A stretch of DNA of 64,000 bases from Blastococcus sp. TF02A-35. Lineage in GTDB: Bacteria > Actinomycetota > Actinomycetes > Mycobacteriales > Geodermatophilaceae. The stretch covers positions 62,001 to 126,000 of the forward strand of contig NZ_SPQP01000005.1 of assembly GCF_004571075.1 (NCBI RefSeq). The letters run 5' to 3'. Under the pieces are notes generated by a model that ran no database searches, was not told the origin of the DNA, and was given only the letters and a program-made list of their open reading frames with translations. This document shows, one piece after another, positions 46,687-56,977 of this stretch. Within the stretch, counting starts at the first letter, position 1; the number at the start of each line of letters is the position of its first letter. The position numbers and the translations under genes are program-made.

Positions 46687-48221
46687 GCGCACCGACCGAC
46701 CGGCCGGCCCGCCTCGACGCCCGCGCCCTGCGCGACCTCGTCCTCGACGCCGGCTCGTGGCAGTCCTGGGACTCCCCGATCCCGCCCCGGGACGTCAGCG
46801 AGAGCTACGCCCGCGACCTGGAGCGCGCGGCGGAGAGGACGCGGCAGGACGAGTCGGTCATCACCGGCGAGGGGCGGCTGCGCGGCCGCCGGGTCGCCGT
46901 CGTCGCCGGGGAGTTCGGCTTCCTGGCCGGCTCCATCGGGGTGGCCGCCGCCGAGCGGCTGGTCTCCGCCGTGGAGCGGGCCACCGAGGAGGGGCTGCCG
47001 CTGCTGGCCGCACCGGTGTCCGGCGGCACCCGGATGCAGGAGGGCACCGTCGCCTTCCTGCAGATGATCGGCATCACCGCCGCGATCGCCCGGCACAAGG
47101 AGGCCGGCCTCCCGTACCTGGTGTACCTGCGCAACCCGACCTTCGGCGGCGTGCTGGCGTCGTGGGGGTCGCTGGGCCACGTGACCATCGCCGAGCCCGG
47201 CGCCTCGATCGGCTTCCTCGGGCCGCGGGTGTTCGAGGCGCTGTACGGCGAGCCGTTCCCGGAGGGGGTGCAGACCGCCGAGCACATGGCCGAGCGCGGC
47301 CTGATCGACGCCGTCGTCCCGCACGAGGAGATCGCCGAGGTGGCCGACCGGGCGCTGCGGGTGCTGGCCGCTCGCCAGACCTGGCACCAGGACGTCGCCG
47401 GTGCCGAGCGCCCGACGGCCGAGGACGGCACCGACGCCACCGACCCGGACGACGGGCGCAGCGCCTGGGACGTCGTCACCGCCTCGCGGCGGGAGGACCG
47501 GCCCGGCGTGCGGCGGCTGCTGCGCACCGCGGCCACCGACGTCGTCGGCCTGTCCGGGACCGGCGCGGGCGAGAAGGACCCGGGGCTGCTGCTGGCGCTG
47601 GCCCGCTTCGGCGGCGCGCCCTGCGTGGTCCTCGGGCAGGACCGGCGCGGGCAGTCGATGTCGGCACCGCTCGGGCCCGCGGCGCTGCGCGAGGCCCGGC
47701 GCGGCATGCACCTGGCCGAGGAGCTCCGCCTCCCGCTGGTGACGCTGATCGACACCCCCGGCGCCGCGCTCTCCCGCGAGGCCGAGGAGGGCGGGCTGGC
47801 CGGGGAGATCGCGCGGTGCCTGCACGACCTCGTGGTGCTGAGGGCGCCCACCCTCGCGGTGCTGCTCGGCCAGGGCACCGGCGGCGGCGCGCTGGCGCTG
47901 GTCCCGGCCGACCGGGTGCTGGCCGCGGCCAACGGCTGGCTCGGCCCGCTGCCCCCGGAGGGCGCGTCGGCGATCGTGCACCGCACCGTGGACCGGGCGG
48001 ACGAGATGGCGGCGGACCAGGGCGTCCGGGCGACCGACCTGTGGCGGGCCGGGATCGTCGACCGGGTGGTGCCCGAGCGGCCCGACGCCGCCGACGAGCC
48101 GACCGAGTTCTGCCTCCGCCTGGGGCGGGTGCTCGGCGAGGAGCTCGCCGGGCTGCTGGGCCGCGACGACACCGAGCGCTACCGCACCCGGCTGCACCGG
48201 TACCGCCACCTCGGCCGCTGA
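46683..48221 (+). CDS. Acyl-CoA carboxyltransferase, fused beta/alpha type
   Basis: A 512-residue protein with two carboxyltransferase (crotonase-fold) halves: about 70-230 (LLAAPVSGGTRMQEGTVAF, ASIGFLGPRVF) and about 300-500 (VTLIDTPGAALSREAEEGGLAGEIAR, LLGQGTGGGALALVPADRV). It matches the fused AccD-type (AccDA) subunits of acyl-CoA carboxylases. There is no zinc ribbon and no biotin carboxylase or carrier gene nearby, so it would need partners elsewhere, or work as a decarboxylating component. GTG 46683 overlaps the CoA-transferase stop (GTGA). Confidence 0.88.
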   Translation: MSAPTDRPARLDARALRDLVLDAGSWQSWDSPIPPRDVSESYARDLERAAERTRQDESVITGEGRLRGRRVAVVAGEFGFLAGSIGVAAAERLVSAVERATEEGLPLLAAPVSGGTRMQEGTVAFLQMIGITAAIARHKEAGLPYLVYLRNPTFGGVLASWGSLGHVTIAEPGASIGFLGPRVFEALYGEPFPEGVQTAEHMAERGLIDAVVPHEEIAEVADRALRVLAARQTWHQDVAGAERPTAEDGTDATDPDDGRSAWDVVTASRREDRPGVRRLLRTAATDVVGLSGTGAGEKDPGLLLALARFGGAPCVVLGQDRRGQSMSAPLGPAALREARRGMHLAEELRLPLVTLIDTPGAALSREAEEGGLAGEIARCLHDLVVLRAPTLAVLLGQGTGGGALALVPADRVLAAANGWLGPLPPEGASAIVHRTVDRADEMAADQGVRATDLWRAGIVDRVVPERPDAADEPTEFCLRLGRVLGEELAGLLGRDDTERYRTRLHRYRHLGR

Positions 48222-48350
48222 GGTCGCCGCCGGTTCGGCGATGTGCGCGCACGGCCGGTCCTCCGCCCGGGATCGCGCCCGGGGCGCACACTGCCCGGAC
48301 GCGGCGGAACCCGGTTCTCCTGCGCCGCGCCCCCTGGCACGATCACCGAC

Positions 48351-48797
48351 GTGGCAGGGACGGCGGACGAGCAGCGCCTGCGCGACCTCGCGCGGCTGCG
48401 CCGCGTCCGCGACCGGATCGACCGGGAGTACGCCCAGCCGCTGGACGTCGAGGCGCTCGCCCGCGGGGCGCACATGTCCGCGGGCCACCTGAGCCGGGAG
48501 TTCAGGCGGGCCTACGGCGAGTCGCCCTACAGCTACCTGATGACGCGGCGGATCGAGCGGGCGATGGCGCTGCTGCGCCGCGGCGACCTCGGCGTCACCG
48601 AGGTCTGCTTCGCGGTGGGCTGCCAGTCGCTGGGCACGTTCAGCACGCGCTTCACCGAGCTGGTCGGGGTGCCGCCGAGCGTCTACCGGCGGGAGGCGGC
48701 GCGGGCGACCGAGGGCATCCCGTCCTGCCTGTCCAAGCAGGTCACCCGACCGGTCAGGAATCGAGAAGCGCGGGCCGGCGCCCCGTCCCTAGCGTGA
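48351..48797 (+). CDS. AraC family transcriptional regulator (DNA-binding domain only)
   Basis: A 148-residue protein made almost only of the AraC double helix-turn-helix (about 15-120): LDVEALARGAHMSAGHLSREFRRAYGESP, MTRRIERAMALLRRGD, VGCQSLGTFSTRF, the consensus. There is no separate effector domain, so the sensor may be a partner or oligomer. GTG 48351 is chosen over an upstream ATG because the conserved part starts about ten residues later. Six bases separate its stop from the VOC gene, a common AraC-VOC pairing. Confidence 0.9.
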   Translation: MAGTADEQRLRDLARLRRVRDRIDREYAQPLDVEALARGAHMSAGHLSREFRRAYGESPYSYLMTRRIERAMALLRRGDLGVTEVCFAVGCQSLGTFSTRFTELVGVPPSVYRREAARATEGIPSCLSKQVTRPVRNREARAGAPSLA

Positions 48798-48802
48798 CCG
48801 CC

Positions 48803-49213
48803 ATGGACATCACCATCCACCAGACGTTCCTCCCCGCCCCCGACCCCGAGCCCTCCCTGGCCTTCTACCGGGACGCGGTCGGCCTCGAGCTCCTCAACGA
48901 CGTCGGCTACGACGGCATGCGCTGGCTGACGCTGGGCGCCCCGGGCGGGGCCGGCACCCAGCTGGTCCTGTACCCGCCGGCCGCCGACCCGGGCGTCACC
49001 GAGGAGGAGCAGCGCACCATCGCCGAGATGATGGCCAAGGGCACCTTCGCCTCCCTGATCCTGGCCACCACGGACCTCGACGCCGCCTTCGACGCGATCC
49101 AGGCGACCGGCGCGGAGGTCATGCAGGAGCCGGCCCAGCAGCCCTACGGCGTGCGCGACTGCGCGTTCCGCGACCCCGCGGGCAACACCGTCCGCATCCA
49201 GGAGCTGCGCTGA
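48803..49213 (+). CDS. VOC (glyoxalase/bleomycin-resistance) family protein
   Basis: A 136-residue single-domain VOC protein. It has PSLAFYRDAVGLELLNDVG and YGVRDCAFRDPAGNTVRIQEL, the two beta-alpha-beta modules with the second metal-site Glu. No substrate can be named; members range from glyoxalases to drug-binding resistance proteins. It is co-directional with the AraC gene six bases upstream and 100 bases before the UvrA-like gene. Confidence 0.9.
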   Translation: MDITIHQTFLPAPDPEPSLAFYRDAVGLELLNDVGYDGMRWLTLGAPGGAGTQLVLYPPAADPGVTEEEQRTIAEMMAKGTFASLILATTDLDAAFDAIQATGAEVMQEPAQQPYGVRDCAFRDPAGNTVRIQELR

Positions 49214-49313
49214 GAAGTCCTCGTCCGGGCAGTCCTCACTGTCGGACACCGCTGGTAGGCATCGGCCGGTCGCCGCAGGGGCGACCGGCCCGCACGGACG
49301 GAGACACCGCCGC

Positions 49314-51676
<2,363 letters not shown>

Positions 51677-51692
<16 letters not shown>

Positions 51693-52420
51693 GCCCTCCG
51701 GTCAGCCGGGGGCAGGACCAGGAACTCGTTGCCGTCGGGGTCGGCCAGCACCACCGTGCCGGCCCCGCCGGGACCGGCGCCGGCACGCGTGGCGCCGAGG
51801 GAGACCAGGCGCGCCACCTCCGCCTCGAGGTCGCCGTCGGCAGCGACCTCGAGGTGCAGCCGGTCCCTCGCCGCCGCGTCGGGCCGCAGGGGCACCCCGT
51901 CCCAGGTGACCTTCGGGCCGCCGTGCGGGGAGCGCACGGCGGTCTCGAGGTCCTGGTCCCAGACCAGCGGCCACCCCAGGGCGTCCCGCCAGAAGTAGCC
52001 GACCGCCTGGGAGCCGTCGCACGCCAGCGCACCGACGAACCCGCAGTCGGCGAGGAAGCCGTTGCCCGGCTCGATGACGCAGAACTCGTTGCCCTCCGGG
52101 TCGGCGAGGACCACGTGCTGCTCCTCGGGGAGCTGGCCGATGTCGACGTGCCGGCCACCGAGCTCCAGCGCCCGCGCGACCGTCCGCTCCTGGTCGTCCC
52201 ACGAGCCGCTCGTCAGGTCCAGGTGCTTGCCGTTCTTCGCCGTCTTCGGCTCGGCGGTGGGGAGGAACCGCAGCGAGAACCCGGTGTCGTCGGCCGGCAG
52301 CAGCGTGGCCCCGTCCCCGGCGGCGCGGTCGGGCTGCCAGCCCAGGAGGCCGGCCCAGAACCGGGCGAGCCCCTCGGGGTCGAGGGCGTCGACGGTGAGC
52401 GAGACGAGGCGGCAGGTCAT
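51677..52420 (-). CDS. Tandem VOC-domain protein
   Basis: A 247-residue protein with two VOC domains: about 1-115 (RLVSLTVDALDPEGLARFW, HVVLADPEGNEFCVIEPG) and about 120-245 (GYFWRDALGWPLVW, TVVLADPDGNEFLVLPP). ATG 52420 has GGAGGTG eight bases upstream. Its end overlaps the UvrA-like gene end by 16 bases in the opposite direction. Double-VOC proteins can detoxify or sequester small molecules. The function is not known. Confidence 0.88.
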
Positions 52421-52653
52421 GGGTGTCGCACCTCCGGTGGCCGACGCGACGCCGGGAGCGGCTCCGGTCCCGACGAGGGCGAAGCCTGGACCTCGTCGGC
52501 CGGCAGGGCAACGCAATTGCCGGAGCCGGGCGCTGCGCGGGGGGTGACTCTCGCCCTCCTTCGTGGACGGCGGCGGGCGCATGACGCATCATTGGCAGTC
52601 GACGGGGCCGAGTGCCAGCCCCACGTCCTCCGCTCGACCAGGGAGCCACCGCA

Positions 52654-52983
52654 GTGCCCACGTACCAGTACGCCTGCACCAACCCCGAGACCAAGCACCA
52701 GTTCGAGGTCGTGCAGTCCTTCACCGACGAGCCGGTCAGCGAGTGCCCCGAGTGCGGCGCCGCCGTCCGCAAGGTCTACGGCTCGGTGGGCGTGGTCTTC
52801 AAGGGCTCCGGCTTCTACCGCACCGACAGCCGCAAGAGCAGCAGCTCCTCCGACGCGCCGAGCACCAGCTCCTCGTCCTCCACCTCGGCCAAGGACGGCG
52901 GCTCCTCGTCGACGGGCTCGACCTCGTCGACCAGCTCGACGACCTCCTCCACCTCGGGCAGCACGGCCAAGGCCGCCAACTGA
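52654..52983 (+). CDS. FmdB family zinc-ribbon protein
   Basis: A 109-residue protein. Residues 1-55 form the FmdB zinc ribbon (PTYQYACTNPETKHQFEVVQ, CPECGAAVRKVYGSVGVVFKG), with the CX2C pair visible and another Cys early. The remaining 50 residues are almost only Ser, Thr and Gly. FmdB proteins are thought to be regulatory, but their role is unproven. GGGAG upstream of GTG 52654. Order FmdB, SAF protein, MscL is common in actinobacteria. Confidence 0.9.
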   Translation: MPTYQYACTNPETKHQFEVVQSFTDEPVSECPECGAAVRKVYGSVGVVFKGSGFYRTDSRKSSSSSDAPSTSSSSSTSAKDGGSSSTGSTSSTSSTTSSTSGSTAKAAN

Positions 52984-53076
52984 CCCCGGACGGGCCGCCC
53001 GTCCACAGCCGCCGCCCCTCTCCACAGCCCCGGCCGCACCCGCTCGGGTAGCGCCCCGGACGGGGAGGGTCGACGC

Positions 53077-53700
53077 ATGTTCCGGCTGCGCCGCCCCCGC
53101 TCCCCCGCACTGCTCGCCCGCCGGCTCGCCGCCGGGCTGCTGGCCGGCCTCGCCCTGGCGCTCGCGCTGCGGCCCGAGCCGGCACCGGCCGACGCGGCGG
53201 CGACCGACCGACCGGTCGTGGTGGCCGCCACCGACCTCCCCGCCGGCACCCGCCTCACGGCCGCCCACCTGGCCGTCGTCGCCCTCCCCGGCGAGGCGGT
53301 GCCGGCCGGCGCCGTCGACCAGGTCGAGCCGCTGCACCACCAGGTGCTCGCCGGCCCCGTCCGCCGGGGCGAGCCCCTGACCGACGCACGGCTCGTCGGC
53401 GCCGGGCTGACCACCTCGCTGCCGGACGGCCAGGTCGCGGCGCCCGTGCGGCTGGCCGACCTCGGGGTGAGCGCCCTGGTCCGCCCCGGCGACCGGGTCG
53501 ACGTCCTGGCCGCGGCCCCGGACAGCGGGGCGGCGGAGCGGGTGGCGGCGGGCGCGCTCGTCCTGGCCGCACCGGGCCGGGGCTCCGACGGCGACCCGGG
53601 CGCGGGGCTCCTCCTGCTGGCCGTCGACGAGGGGACGGCGACCGCCCTGGCGGCCGCCTCGGCCACCGCCACGCTCACCATCAGCCTCCCGCCGCCCTGA
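53077..53700 (+). CDS. SAF-domain protein, CpaB/RcpC-like
   Basis: A 207-residue protein with an N-terminal membrane anchor (about 14-32) and a SAF domain (about 48-115): VVVAATDLPAGTRLTAAHLAVV, GPVRRGEPLTDARLV. The following beta-rich part resembles the RcpC domain of CpaB, a Flp-pilus assembly protein. No other pilus genes occur in this window, so a pilus role is unproven. It follows the FmdB gene and precedes mscL. Confidence 0.82.
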   Translation: MFRLRRPRSPALLARRLAAGLLAGLALALALRPEPAPADAAATDRPVVVAATDLPAGTRLTAAHLAVVALPGEAVPAGAVDQVEPLHHQVLAGPVRRGEPLTDARLVGAGLTTSLPDGQVAAPVRLADLGVSALVRPGDRVDVLAAAPDSGAAERVAAGALVLAAPGRGSDGDPGAGLLLLAVDEGTATALAAASATATLTISLPPP

Positions 53701-53741
53701 CCGGCCGCGCGGACCTCGGGGGGATGTGGCTGGATGGTCGC

Positions 53742-54152
53742 GTGCTGAAGGGATTCAAGGACTTCCTCTTCCGCGGCAACGTCGTGGACCTCGCCGTCGC
53801 GGTCGTGATCGGCTCGGCGTTCACCGCGCTGGTGAACGCCTTCGCGAGCTCGTTCCTCACGCCGCTCATCGGGCTGCTGGGAGGTGGCGGCGAGCTCGGC
53901 GGAGTGCTCGAGGTGAACCAGCAGGAGTTCACCTGGGGCGCCTTCCTGAGCCAGCTGATCACCTTCGTGCTGACCGCGGCGGTGCTCTACTTCCTCGTCG
54001 TGATGCCGCTGCACCGGCTGCTGCAGCGGCGGGTGCGCGGCGAGGAGGCCGGCCCGGTCGCGCCGACGGAGACCGAGCTGCTCATCGAGATCCGCGACCT
54101 GCTCCGCGCCCAGCAGGCCGGGACGGAGCGGGACGGCCCCGCCCCCTCCTAG
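53742..54152 (+). CDS. mscL: Large-conductance mechanosensitive channel
   Basis: A 136-residue MscL. The start LKGFKDFLFRGNVVDLAVAVVIGSAFTALV contains the amphipathic N-helix and TM1 with the gating glycines; TM2 (about 80-102) and the C-terminal charged helix bundle follow. It releases osmolytes under hypo-osmotic stress. GTG 53742 gives the family-standard start; an in-frame ATG 18 bases earlier has a G-rich upstream stretch and cannot be excluded. Its end overlaps the convergent YbaK-like gene by three to four bases. Confidence 0.94.
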   Translation: MLKGFKDFLFRGNVVDLAVAVVIGSAFTALVNAFASSFLTPLIGLLGGGGELGGVLEVNQQEFTWGAFLSQLITFVLTAAVLYFLVVMPLHRLLQRRVRGEEAGPVAPTETELLIEIRDLLRAQQAGTERDGPAPS

Positions 54153-54865
54153 TCGCTGCCCCAGTGCGGCGGCCGGTTCTCCAGGTAGCGCCGGTCGTCG
54201 TCGCCGGTCGCCGGGCGCTCACCCCAGCCGATGTCGCTGTCGTCGGGCGCCCGGTCCAGCCGCAACGGCTGGGCCGGCGGCGGCGTGGGCGGCTCTGTCG
54301 GCAGGGGCTGCCCCAGCCCCTCGAGCACCTCGGCCGTCGGCAGCGCCGCCAGCACCGGCCCCGGGACCGCGAGCTTGCTGCCCCGGGTGCCCGACCCGAC
54401 CACCACGAGGTCCGCGGCGGCGACGGCGGCGTCCACCAGCAGCGGCCAGGCGGCGGGCAGGCCCACGGGCGTGATCCCGCCGTAGGCCATCCCGGTCTCG
54501 CTGACCGCGACGTCCTGCGGGGCGAAGGACGCCTTGCGCGCACCCAGGTGCCGCCGCACCAGCCCGTTCACGTCGGCACGGGAGGTGGCCAGGACCAGGC
54601 AGGCGGCCAGCGTCGTCTCCCCCGCGCGGCGGGCCGCGACGACCACGCAGTTGGCCGAGGCGGCGAGCGGGACGCCGTAGGCCTCGGTGAAGGCAGCGGT
54701 GTCGGCGAGGTCGTCGCCGATCTCGGCCACCCACGCCGGGCCGGCCAGGCCGGCGAGCGCCGCAGCCACCGGCGGTCCCAGCAGGTCGGGCCGGTCGGTG
54801 GCGGGCAGCCAGGTCAGCGTGCCCAGACCGGGGGCGGCGGGGTCGGGCGCAGCGGGGTCGGCCAT
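54149..54865 (-). CDS. YbaK/EbsC family aminoacyl-tRNA deacylase
   Basis: A 238-residue YbaK/ProX-domain protein (about 45-200) that clears mischarged aminoacyl-tRNAs. It has DTAAFTEAYGVPLAASANCVVV, RHLGARKASFA (with the conserved Lys), and TGMAYGGITPVGLP. The last 40 residues are a Pro/Asp-rich tail. ATG 54865 is the first good start. It converges with mscL and is divergent from a small VOC gene. Confidence 0.9.
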   Translation of the reverse strand: MADPAAPDPAAPGLGTLTWLPATDRPDLLGPPVAAALAGLAGPAWVAEIGDDLADTAAFTEAYGVPLAASANCVVVAARRAGETTLAACLVLATSRADVNGLVRRHLGARKASFAPQDVAVSETGMAYGGITPVGLPAAWPLLVDAAVAAADLVVVGSGTRGSKLAVPGPVLAALPTAEVLEGLGQPLPTEPPTPPPAQPLRLDRAPDDSDIGWGERPATGDDDRRYLENRPPHWGSD

Positions 54866-54973
54866 GCCGTCGATCCTGCGGCACGCCCCACCGGAGGGCA
54901 GCAGCCGGGGGCTGGCCGCATCCTGACGGTGTCCGGCTGTCGGCGGCTCCGGGCGGCCACCAGGATGAGGCGC

Positions 54974-55333
54974 ATGATCGGTCAACTCCACTCCGTCGTG
55001 ATCGACGCGCCCGACGCGCACGCCCTGGCCGGCTTCTACGCCGAGCTGCTCGGCATGGAGATCAGCAGGGGCGGGCCGGGCGACGACTGGGTCGTCGTCA
55101 CCGGTGCCGGCTACCGGCTGGCCTTCCAGCAGGCCCCCGACCTCCAGCCCCCGGACTGGCCGGACCCGGCCCGCCCGCAGCAGTTCCACCTCGACATCCG
55201 CGTCGCCGACATCGCCGAGGCCGAGCCCAAGGTGCTCGCCCTGGGCGCCCGCGCGCTGCCCGGCGGCGGGGGCGACTTCCGGGTCTACGCCGACCCGGTC
55301 GGCCACCCGTTCTGCCTGGTGTGGGACGCGTGA
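54974..55333 (+). CDS. VOC family protein
   Basis: A 119-residue VOC protein: SVVIDAPDAHALAGFYAELLGMEIS and HLDIRVADIAEAEPKVLALGAR, ending FRVYADPVGHPFCLVWD. The Asp/His metal pattern suggests a dioxygenase- or glyoxalase-like site. ATG 54974 was chosen because the first beta strand follows. Its stop overlaps the thioesterase start (GTGA), so they are translationally coupled. Confidence 0.9.
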   Translation: MIGQLHSVVIDAPDAHALAGFYAELLGMEISRGGPGDDWVVVTGAGYRLAFQQAPDLQPPDWPDPARPQQFHLDIRVADIAEAEPKVLALGARALPGGGGDFRVYADPVGHPFCLVWDA

Positions 55334-55743
55334 GCGCCGACCGCCCGCCGGTGGACCTGACCAGCGCGAGCCCGTTCGTCGCCGCGATGGGCTTCCAGGT
55401 CGCCGAGGCCACCGGGGCCCGGGTGACCGGCCACGTCGAGCTCGGCCCCGACCAGCACACCCCGTGGGGCGTGGTGCACGGCGGCCTGTACTGCTCGGTC
55501 GTGGAGTCGGCCGCCAGCATCGGCGCCAGCCTCGCGGTTCAGGACCAGGGCCAGTTCTCGGTGGGCGTCAACAACAACACCGACTTCATCCGCAGCATGA
55601 CCAGCGGCCGGGTCGACGTCGTCGCCGAGCCGGTCCAGCAGGGGCGGACGCAGCAGCTGTGGCAGGTCCTCCTCACCCGCGAGGACGGCAAGCTCGTGGC
55701 CCGCGGGCAGGTGCGGCTGCAGAACGTGCCGCTGCCGGGCTAG
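55330..55743 (+). CDS. PaaI-type hotdog thioesterase
   Basis: A 137-residue hotdog-fold thioesterase: VELGPDQHTPWGVVHGGLYCSVVESAASIGA carries the HGG signature, with the catalytic-region Asp in VGVNNNTDFIRSM. It hydrolyses acyl-CoA thioesters, probably aromatic or short chain. GTG 55330 overlaps the VOC stop. Its end overlaps the convergent gene end. Confidence 0.92.
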   Translation: MSADRPPVDLTSASPFVAAMGFQVAEATGARVTGHVELGPDQHTPWGVVHGGLYCSVVESAASIGASLAVQDQGQFSVGVNNNTDFIRSMTSGRVDVVAEPVQQGRTQQLWQVLLTREDGKLVARGQVRLQNVPLPG

Positions 55744-56654
55744 CGCAGGACGGCGGGGTCCAGCGTCACCTGGAACAGGGCGCGGGGGTCCTGGAGGGTC
55801 GCGGGCGGCCGGGCGGCCGCCCGCGGCACCACCCGGTCCCAGCGCGCCGGCCGGCGGTGCGGCAGCAGCTCCCGCCCCTGGAACAGGTACTCGCCCACCA
55901 CCTCGCCGAGCAGCAGCCCGGCGCCGTGCTCGATCGGCAGCGCGACCGGGTCGCCGGGCCGCACCTCGTCGAGGAAGGTCGACAGCTGCCGCAGGTCCTT
56001 GGCCGGGCGGCGGCCGGAGATCTCCTTCGACAGGGCCCGCAGCTCCGCGGGGGCCATCCCCTGCGCGTCGACGTCGACCCCCGACTGGGTGCCGAGGCCG
56101 ACGACCCCCGCGGCCAGGCAGGCGCCCAGCTCGTTGTGCGACCGCGGGCGCACCACCCAGACCCGCACGCCCTCGGGCTGCGGCGGCGGCGGCAGGTCGT
56201 CCGGCCCGGGCCAGAGGTAGGGCAGGTCGTCGGGCTCGGGGCCGAACAGCTCGGTGAACCGCCCGCGGTAGAACTCCGGGTCCTTGGCGACGAGGTTCGA
56301 CCGGTGCGACCGGTGCAGCTCCTCGTTCCCGACCCACGACGGCAGCAGCCCGGCGGCGGCGAGCTCGGCCTGCGAGCGGCCCACGACCTCGGGGGCGAAC
56401 TCACCGATCTGCGCCTCGGTCGTGTCGGCGAAGCCGCGCTCCCGCCACACCCGGGCCATCGCCAGGCCGTAGGCGACCAGCGCCGGCGTGCGGCCCTTCC
56501 ACATCAGGACCGCGGGGTGGCTGGCCCAGCCGTAGTCGGGCAGCTCGAGCGCCCGGAGGATCTGCAGGGTCTCCACCCGCTGCTTGCCCAGCCGCGGGGA
56601 GTCCAGCAGCCGGGCGCTCTCCTCGAAGTCGGGCACCGGCACGAAGGTCTGCAT
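55740..56654 (-). CDS. MSMEG_6728-like protein: DNA glycosylase-like domain fused to PUA/EVE-like domain
   Basis: A 304-residue protein. Residues 1-135 (MQTFVPVPDFEESARLLDS, RLGKQRVETLQILRAL, GWASHPAVLMWKGRTPALVAYGL) resemble MSMEG_6728/pyrimidine-dimer DNA-glycosylase-type proteins. Residues about 165-275 (VWVVRPRSHNELGACLAAG, GLGTQSGVDVDAQGM, VRPGDPVALPIEHGAGLLLGEV) look like a PUA/EVE-type domain of the kind found at the N-terminus of Mrr-like restriction proteins, which read modified bases. Both assignments are by eye. It ends against the thioesterase and starts 29 bases after a small protein and sirtuin, likely one transcript. Confidence 0.72.
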   Translation of the reverse strand: MQTFVPVPDFEESARLLDSPRLGKQRVETLQILRALELPDYGWASHPAVLMWKGRTPALVAYGLAMARVWRERGFADTTEAQIGEFAPEVVGRSQAELAAAGLLPSWVGNEELHRSHRSNLVAKDPEFYRGRFTELFGPEPDDLPYLWPGPDDLPPPPQPEGVRVWVVRPRSHNELGACLAAGVVGLGTQSGVDVDAQGMAPAELRALSKEISGRRPAKDLRQLSTFLDEVRPGDPVALPIEHGAGLLLGEVVGEYLFQGRELLPHRRPARWDRVVPRAAARPPATLQDPRALFQVTLDPAVLR

Positions 56655-56683
56655 CGAGGGGTTCCTGCCCGGCCCGGCGGCCG

Positions 56684-56977
56684 CTAACCCCCGAGCTCGC
56701 GCAGGGCCGACTCCCAGCGCTCCCGCCGCGCGTCGTCGCCCTGCTCCCACCAGGCCGGCCCGCGCTCGCCCAGCCCGGTCTTGGCCAGCTGCACCCGGGC
56801 GCGGGCGGCGGCCACGGCGTCGTCGTCCCCACGGCTGGTCCGGACGGCGGAGCGCGCCACGCCCAGGTGGTGCAGCAGCCGGGCCCGCACGTCGTCGGGC
56901 AGGGCCGGGTCGGCCGTGCGCCAGCGGCGGCCGTCGACGACGACGTACCGCCCGTCGGGCGTGCGCTCCGGGGTCAC
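56684..56977 (-). CDS. Small conserved hypothetical protein
   Basis: A 97-residue soluble protein: VVVDGRRWRTADPALPDDVRARLLHHLGVARSAV then RVQLAKTGLGERGPAWWEQGDDARRERWESAL. The pattern, with a central helix pair and the GxxWWE-type end, recurs in actinobacteria, but I cannot name a function. It begins with GTG 56977 overlapping the sirtuin stop (GTGA), so it is translationally coupled to it. Confidence 0.65.
   Translation of the reverse strand: MTPERTPDGRYVVVDGRRWRTADPALPDDVRARLLHHLGVARSAVRTSRGDDDAVAAARARVQLAKTGLGERGPAWWEQGDDARRERWESALRELGG

Noticed and set aside
53724-53741. Earlier ATG start for mscL
   Set aside because: It adds six residues before the conserved LKGFKDF start. It cannot be excluded, but the family start fits GTG 53742 better.
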